Source: Dendrophyllia cribrosa (taxonomy: Eukaryota; Cnidaria; Anthozoa; Scleractinia; Dendrophylliidae). Taken from it: a stretch of DNA of 64,000 nt. Below are positions 44,760-64,000 of the stretch, in pieces. Location of the stretch: positions 6,093,075 to 6,157,074 of the forward strand of contig JAJLRJ010000013.1 in assembly GCA_024195265.1 (NCBI GenBank), given 5' to 3'. The position numbers were made by a program, and so were the translations under genes. The notes beneath the pieces were generated by a model. The model made no database searches. It had not been told where the DNA came from and was given only the letters and a program-made list of their open reading frames with translations. Each line of letters begins with the position of its first letter. Position 1 is the stretch's first letter.

Positions 44760-45440
44760 AAACGGAAAGTTATAATTTTGAACAATCGAACTTGATCAGT
44801 TCCATTACCAAACACAAGCGAACATAATCTAATTCACCAAAAAAAAATTGGCCAATCGAACACAATCGAACGTTCGATTTCCAAACCCTTAAGCTTGATC
44901 GGTCATGCAATTACAAATAAATTGTTTACCTTTTAGTCAATTATTTCGCCACAGGCAATTTTTGCGGAACTAATTGTGTAACAGCAAAATGATACTTTGA
45001 AAACTTCAAACTTCGATCAAGCTGGGTAGCAAGCAGTAGGTCCGACGTTTAAAATATACATTATTCTCACTGATTTTCTTGGTGACTTGATTTAACGAAA
45101 TTGACGAATCCTTGGCGGAAATTAGTGACATTAATACAGTAATTGGTAAAAACAGGAAACCAGGAAAAAATTACCGTCTATGTTAACGTCCTACGTTATT
45201 AAATGATTAGTCATCCTCAAACGTAATCGAGTTCTGGTCGGTTTTGCTCGATATTTCCGAACATAATCGAACAATAATAAACGATTTACTTCGATTATAG
45301 TTTGATAATTGTACTCACCAAAACGTTCTGTGTTCGATTTTGTTCGATTGCCGAACACAATCGAACTTAATCAAATGATTGTGTTCGAATAAGTTCGATT
45401 GTGCTCTATTGAAATTTTGTTCGATTTTGTTCGATTTTTA
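44760..45440. repeat. Region of scattered TTCGATTGTGTTCG-type repeats
   Basis: Short units such as AACAATCGAAC, TGTTCGATTTTGTTCGAT and CGAACACAATCGAAC recur on both strands, densest at 45260-45440. Boundaries are not clear. Could be the subterminal repeats of an old DNA transposon. Confidence 0.6.
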
Positions 45441-45456
45441 CCCCGAGTTTATTATA

Positions 45457-45800
45457 GATAATAACTTTACTAGTTTCAATAATCTTTATTAAGGCGTCTA
45501 CCACCGCTAATTTTTTACTCTGATTTGCTAGAATTGTACCTTTACCGAGACGAAATCACATCTTTTTTTATTTATTTTTTTTTTGTTTTTTATTTTTTTA
45601 TTTTTTAATTTATTGAGTTTTCCTCTTACATGTAAAAATTACTTATAAACGCGTGGCAGTTATGCATTGTAATTTTACAAAAAGCGGCGTTATAATAACT
45701 TTACTAGTTTTTATATTCTTTATTTAAGCGTCTACCACCGCTGATTTTTTACTCTGATTTGCTAGAATTTTACCTTTACCGAGACAAAATCACATCTTTG
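45457..45800 (+). repeat. Pair of ~110-bp direct repeats
   Basis: The block from AATAACTTTACTAGTTT through GAATTNTACCTTTACCGAGA to AATCACATCTTT occurs at 45466-45567 and again at 45693-45800, with few changes. A T-rich spacer separates the copies. The arrangement just upstream of the hammerhead motif suggests a Penelope-type pseudo-LTR. Confidence 0.8.
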
Positions 45801-45849
45801 TTATTGTGTGTTTTATAAATAAAACAACTGTCAGTTTTATATATATAAC

Positions 45850-45886
45850 GCTCCTGAGGAAGGCCGAGACGGCCGAAACGTCGAGC
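45850..45886 (+). ncRNA. Hammerhead ribozyme, Penelope-type short form
   Basis: Helix I is GCUC (45850-45853) with GAGC (45883-45886). Between them are CUGAGGA (45854-45860), helix II GGCC-GAGAC-GGCC (45862-45874), GAAA (45875-45878), a two-base CG loop giving a one-pair helix III, and UC (45881-45882) with predicted cleavage after C45882. Every invariant core base is present. Such minimal type I hammerheads are known from Penelope-like elements. It is followed by AATTTAAATTGGAGTTGGTT, also found in degenerate form at 57525. Confidence 0.78.
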
Positions 45887-46444
45887 TAATTAAAACGTTA
45901 ATTTAAATTGGAGTTGGTTTCTTGACCTTTACAAATCAAGTATATATATATATATATACCTTGAAGTGTAAAAGACGATTCATTGTAGCATTGAAATGTG
46001 TGATAGAAAATTAGAAGCGTGACGGAAGTTGATTTTAACTTTTCATCTCGAAGCGGGGTGGTGTTTTACAGAGGTTGGGTAGATTTGTAAGAATCGGTAG
46101 TAGTCCGGCATCGTTGTCCATAGGCTGACAAAACGTTCTTCAGCAGGAACAGATCAATGGCATGGCGAAGTATGATGCAACCAAGGCCTTATGTTGGGTT
46201 TGTATAGTTCCATTTATTGACTTTTAATTTCCATTTTATTTTGTAGCCTCCAAATTCAACTGAACAGGCCTTTTTGTAATTTTCATCCAGTGATTATTCC
46301 CCTCCACCAAAGAAGACTTTTCAACAACTAGAGATATTCATAGTTGTTTGATTACAAGATTAGTTTTGTGGTCGCATCAGTGGCAGAGCCGCCGGATGAT
46401 ACGCTGTAATTCAACATACGCACATATAGTATGGTTAGACTTAA

Positions 46445-47126
46445 TCCTTCAACTCTTAAGACTGGCCAAAAATCAAAAGTTCAGAAAAAATCGCAAATTT
46501 CACGTTGTAAAATATTGAAAGAAAAATGGTACGGTGCAAAAGTACTGCCGAAGAGGTTTCATTTAAATGGTCACACCATAGGATTTCGACCACAGACTCA
46601 AAAGTTAGAACTACACTGCATTACGTATATATACAGTGTATACAGCTATTTCAATTTAGGTTGTCGTACGAGAGCTTCAAGCGTACGCAACGAGACCGCA
46701 AGTTACTATGGGTAGTTGTAAATTGGTCTTAGCTTAAGTTCGCGGGTTTTTTTTTCTTGCGTTTGTTAGTGCAATGAGTAAGGTGAATGTTAGCACCATA
46801 AATGTTTACCTTCGCTGTATGGACGAAGCGTTTTAATTTGCTTTCGTCAATTTATCGTATTCATAAAAAACCCAAAGTACCTTGCGGTCTCGTTGCGTAC
46901 GCTTGATGCTATCATCCGACAACCTAAATTGAAATAGCTGTATGTTGTGGTGCAATTTTGTCCTTGGTGCAAATTTTGTTTTCCTTTGATTTTGGGTATG
47001 GAAATGTATGATAATGTATGATAATGAGTTTTGAACAAAGGAAAATACAATTTGCACCAAGGACAAAATTGCACCACAACATATATACACTACTTGTCTC
47101 CATAATTGACTATGGGAGTGAAAGGA
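46445..47126. mobile_element. Complex foldback element (ends TTAATCCTT...AAGGATTAA)
   Basis: TTAATCCTTCAACTC at 46441 and GAGTGAAAGGATTAA ending 47130 form imperfect inverted ends. Inside, TTAGGTTGTCG...CGCAACGAGACCGCAAG (46657-46708) is inverted at 46885-46930, and GCACCAAGGACAAAATTGCA (47053) is inverted at about 46950. The end sequence TCTCCATAAT-GACT-TGGGAGT also occurs at 30311-30345. TTAA may be the target. Confidence 0.65.
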
Positions 47127-47192
47127 TTAATGGAATACACTTAGCAAGTGAAATAACAAGAAGTAATAGGCCTACTGAGTTATTCTAATAAA

Positions 47193-47275
47193 TGTAAAAT
47201 ATTTTCAAAATATTGTAACACAACAAAAACCCAAGGGGAGCTGCAATCACCCCACCTCCCTTGTACCACGGTGGA
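47193..47275 (+). repeat. Fragment of the CCCTCGGACGTACA MITE family
   Basis: AATATTGTAACA, CAAAAACCCAAGGGG and CCTTGTACCACGGTGG match the right portion of the MITE at 56582-57093. Both termini are missing. Confidence 0.65.
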
Positions 47276-49950
47276 ATGTATAAGGCTGCTTGTAATTGTA
47301 GTTTGCTGTTTCTTTTGTTTCACTACATGTACCTCCGCGAGACTAGGGTTAAATGTGTATTGAGAACAAATTACAGCCTTTCGAGAGCATGTAAAAAAGT
47401 ATTCAAGCAAAACATAGAACAGTACACGCCGACAATACAACAAACCGTTGACTTGGCCGGATCTGGGCAGTTCCGACCTAGATCAGTGTTAATACTTGAA
47501 AATACTTGAGGTTAAACAAACGAAAAGGCAAACTGATCCTTACGGCAGAAAAACAGAAACAAAAGCAATTAAAATGAACTGAGTGGAGTAGTTATCTTTA
47601 TATTCTTTCGGGGCTTACACTACAAATGGTTACAAATATAGTTTATTACGTTATAGTTTAAAACTGAAAAAAAAAAAAGGAATATGGTTAGTGAAGGGTT
47701 TGAGGGGTGACAAACTAAACTGACTAGTGATGAGAAAGCTGATAACGGTCGTCGCCTCTGTTGATTCCAAGTGGTTCTGGCGATTCTGCTTTGTCTATGA
47801 GATATGCTTCAAGCGCCTAGTTGCATATCGTTAGTAGAGTGTGTTGATTAAAGTGTTCTGAAATAGGAGTAGGGTAGTAGTATAGAAGTTTCTACAGACA
47901 AAAACTCACAACCCATCCCTCCCCCTCTGTTTATGAATGAAAAGCGAGACTGCGAAAACAGTTACTGTATTAAATTGCACTTGTCGGCGACCCAGTCGCG
48001 TTTCAGGTTCGTTTCAGGTTCGTTTCAGCTCCTTCCAGATATCACGATTGTGTGAAATATGGGGGGGAGGGGGGGGAGAGGGTACTCGGATACGATAGTG
48101 GCAGGGAGGTGTAAATGGGGCCAAATTGGTAGCCCCCCAAAAAAGTCGAACGGCCCAAAAAACAAACCCCCAAAATTCCTTTTCTCTCTGCATAAAAGGT
48201 CTACTTTTTTAAATTACTGACACACAACATTTCTAACCCCAAAAATTCCTCAGATCGCAAATTTCAAACCCAAGAAAAGGTCTTTGCACCTCTCCGTCTC
48301 ACAGGGGGTTTAGTTGTAAACAATATAATTTTCAGACAATACGCCACAGTTATTTGCATCAGTGTGTCAGAGGGGTTTCCCCGGGATCATTCAACTTCCC
48401 GTATTGTAATACTGATAACTTTATTTGTAGCGAAATCCCAGTTCTTAGTCTCTGCTGACTGGAGTGGACGTATTCAAATTGTTCCCAAATAATGAGCGAG
48501 ATGAAAGCAGCTACCTGTTGATATGTTGTCAGACGACTACGGTTAGTTGAATTCCTAACCCTTTGTGCTTGTTTTTTATTGTAATCATGCTTGTTTGGCG
48601 GAAGGAGAAGTGAATATCTTTGTTTATAACTGAAGTGGCCAGGTATATATTGTTTCTCGTCTGTTTTTCCGCTTTATACGTTAAATACTTCAATGGTTTC
48701 ATTGCATTCCGAAAGACTGAAACCGCCGAACAGACCATTGACTGGCATGAGGCGAGATCATATTGCACAGATTGCAGCTCAAAAACGATTTATATTGGGT
48801 TGGGCAAAGCTCTACTTCACCACTTGTCGACAACATAGGGTTCTGGGCTGTTTTGTTTGACCATTTTAACTTTGCTAGCTTCTATTCACGAAATTTCCAT
48901 GTATACTGCCGTATATAAACGATATAGGCCCAAACCCATCTTTTTTCCTTCTTGCGAGACTACTGGAATATTGAATTGTGACCCTCGCTGACCTAATATA
49001 TTTATAGTCTTAATGGGCACCTTACATATCACGTTAGTATAAAATGTGATAAAACATCTGCAAACATGAACTAAGATGAACCGTGTGAGATTAGTATTGG
49101 ATGACCTGAAAATATGTTGGCAAAAGAACTCGATCTTGGAAGAAAAACCCTGACAAGGCCATCGAAGAACTATTCCGGGACAATTTCCTCATATTGTGTC
49201 ACTAAAAATACAAAGGGGTTTTTGTTAACCAAAAAAATAATAGACGGAATTTTAGCGCGGTTTATCTTGAAATGTATCAATGTCGTCAAATTAAGGATGC
49301 ACTCGTCACCGATTTTACACTGAAGTTTAAAATTCAGTACGCGATTTACGTACGCAATTTCAGTACGCAATCACAAAGCGGAATTCAAACTTTTGTAAGA
49401 TAATACGCATAATTTATGTTCTCTGTTCAAGTGAGCAAAAATATTAGACAAAATGTACAACAAACGTTACATTTTTGCGTAATCTTGTAAGATTTTGCAT
49501 TCATAAACGCATAACTGAAAATCGTCTTACGTAATCCGCTTCATATTAGACTGGATTAAATTTCATTATAATTTCTTTTTTATTGTTTGTCTGTTTACTC
49601 CGTTTCAAGCTTCATAGAGATATTTTAATGCCTTTCTTCTATCTCCGCTCCGCCGAAACGTTGGGATGGAAAATCGTCGCTCTCCATAAAAGGTCCCTTG
49701 ACTCAAAAGATAAATGTAATGCACGTACGCTTAACACAATTCTACTTGTTTTTAAAAAGTGGTATGTTCAGTAGTAGCATTCAGTGAAACTATCAAGGAC
49801 ATGCCATATGACAACCCGGGTTCAATTGACGAACTGCTTTTTTCCTTCCCTCTTCGCTGAATCCGATCGAGAGCCTGGCTATGGACGTTGGCGCTTGTAC
49901 CGTGCTGTTTTACTTAAATCTAATCACTTGCAATGTCTATGTCATATCTT
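47276..49950. other. Intergenic stretch upstream of gene B
   Basis: Contains G/C-rich and ACCCCCAAAA-type low-complexity sequence at 48060-48310. No gene, promoter element or RNA could be supported. Confidence 0.5.
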
Positions 49951-49954
49951 TAAG

Positions 49955-49996
49955 GTTGGAGTGACACAAGCTCCACAGTTTCATCAGAGGTCTCTG
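49955..49996 (+). CDS. Possible upstream exon of gene B
   Basis: A 42-bp segment lies between TCTTTAAG and CTG|GTAAGT. In the phase needed for exon 50581 it reads WSDTSSTVSSEVS, similar in character to the Ser-rich linker that follows. There is no paralogous support because gene A is cut off here. Confidence 0.3.
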
Positions 49997-50580
49997 GTAA
50001 GTAGATTAGTCTTAATGTTAAATAATTGTTATATAATCTGAACGAAGTATCAGTTTCAGACGTAGATGCACAACAAACTGATTTTTCGGTGGCGCAGCTG
50101 ACGAGTTATAGATTCGCCAAATCGACTCTGAGTTTTCTTTTTTTCTTTCATGTCACATTAGTGCATGCACATTTATGAAGCCATATTTTAGTTTCGCTGG
50201 TCTAATTGGTTAACACGCTACCTCGTGAACTCGCTCTTGATTTCAAAATGGTGGCAAAATTATCCGTGTGTTGACTTGAGAAGCTTTCAATTGGCTTTAC
50301 AGCACACAAGTCTTCAGAAGACAATGCAGGGCGTTCATGGATGGAAAGGACCGTTTGATACTTATAATTGTGTTCACCGCTTATTAATGTGGGATTTTTG
50401 TTCTGGCAAGTTTTTATACAACTTGCCATTTCAGTTACAGTGTAGCTATCGTAGTTTCTAGTGTCGGAATGTACTGAATGTACTGAATGTAGTGTAGTCT
50501 TACTTTTTTACGTCGGTATGCTTATGTTTCGCCGTAAAAGCACTCAAAACATTACTACTACTTGTTTCTTCTTCTTTCAG

Positions 50581-64000
<13,420 letters not shown>

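Noticed and set aside
50185..50230. tRNA A-box-like GGTCTAATTGGTTAACACGC
   Set aside because: No B box or cloverleaf follows at the right distance.

Overview
This is eukaryotic, AT-rich, intron-rich and transposon-rich DNA. The mix of elements (Penelope-like elements with hammerhead motifs, Crypton tyrosine recombinases, Tx1/L1-like and CR1/L2-like LINEs, short-LTR Gypsy, TTAA-flanked MITEs) and the animal-type tyrosine-kinase folds suggest a cnidarian, probably an anthozoan such as a stony coral. That placement is inference; no taxonomic marker is present.

The window holds two head-to-tail, plus-strand paralogous genes, here called A (from before base 1 to about 43510) and B (about 50581 to past base 64000). 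I rebuilt 18 exons for A and 16 for B from paired similarity, AG/GT splice sites and phase. Phase is compatible at every junction in both genes. The encoded protein has, in order: an acidic linker (seen in B), a long helical region, a first tyrosine-kinase-like domain, a short linker with proline-rich and YxxI/V tyrosine exons, a second tyrosine-kinase-like domain, and (seen in A) a very large repetitive acidic tail with YDxP-type motifs. The first kinase-like domain keeps the VAVK lysine but has HRA for HRD and LSG for DFG. The second lacks a glycine loop, has Tyr at the catalytic-loop Asn position and RLG/RMG for DFG. Both therefore look like pseudokinases. The layout resembles an intracellular docking scaffold with a JAK-like paired order, but no FERM or SH2 domain is visible.

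Gene A differs from B by much larger introns, by an internal duplication of its linker exons (one copy swollen into a proline-rich exon, the other with its tyrosine replaced), and by a one-base frameshift in the tail.

The extra length of A's introns is largely nested mobile DNA. In 3.7-13.8 kb a Crypton is split by a minus-strand LINE, itself split by a 926-bp DNA transposon; a second Crypton fragment and MITEs follow. In 14.5-20.4 kb a TTAA-flanked element contains a 3.1-kb TIR element and a 260-bp MITE. In 20.5-27.7 kb Penelope fragments lie in both orientations, one split by a 3.4-kb Gypsy element with exact target duplication. In 29.9-38.4 kb there are two LINE remnants, a TTAA MITE and a tRNA-like SINE. 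The intergenic stretch 43.5-50.6 kb has repeats and a well-formed hammerhead motif but no convincing gene. B's introns are short and carry only small MITEs, apart from a 1-kb dispersed repeat that is also present, inverted, in A's first intron.
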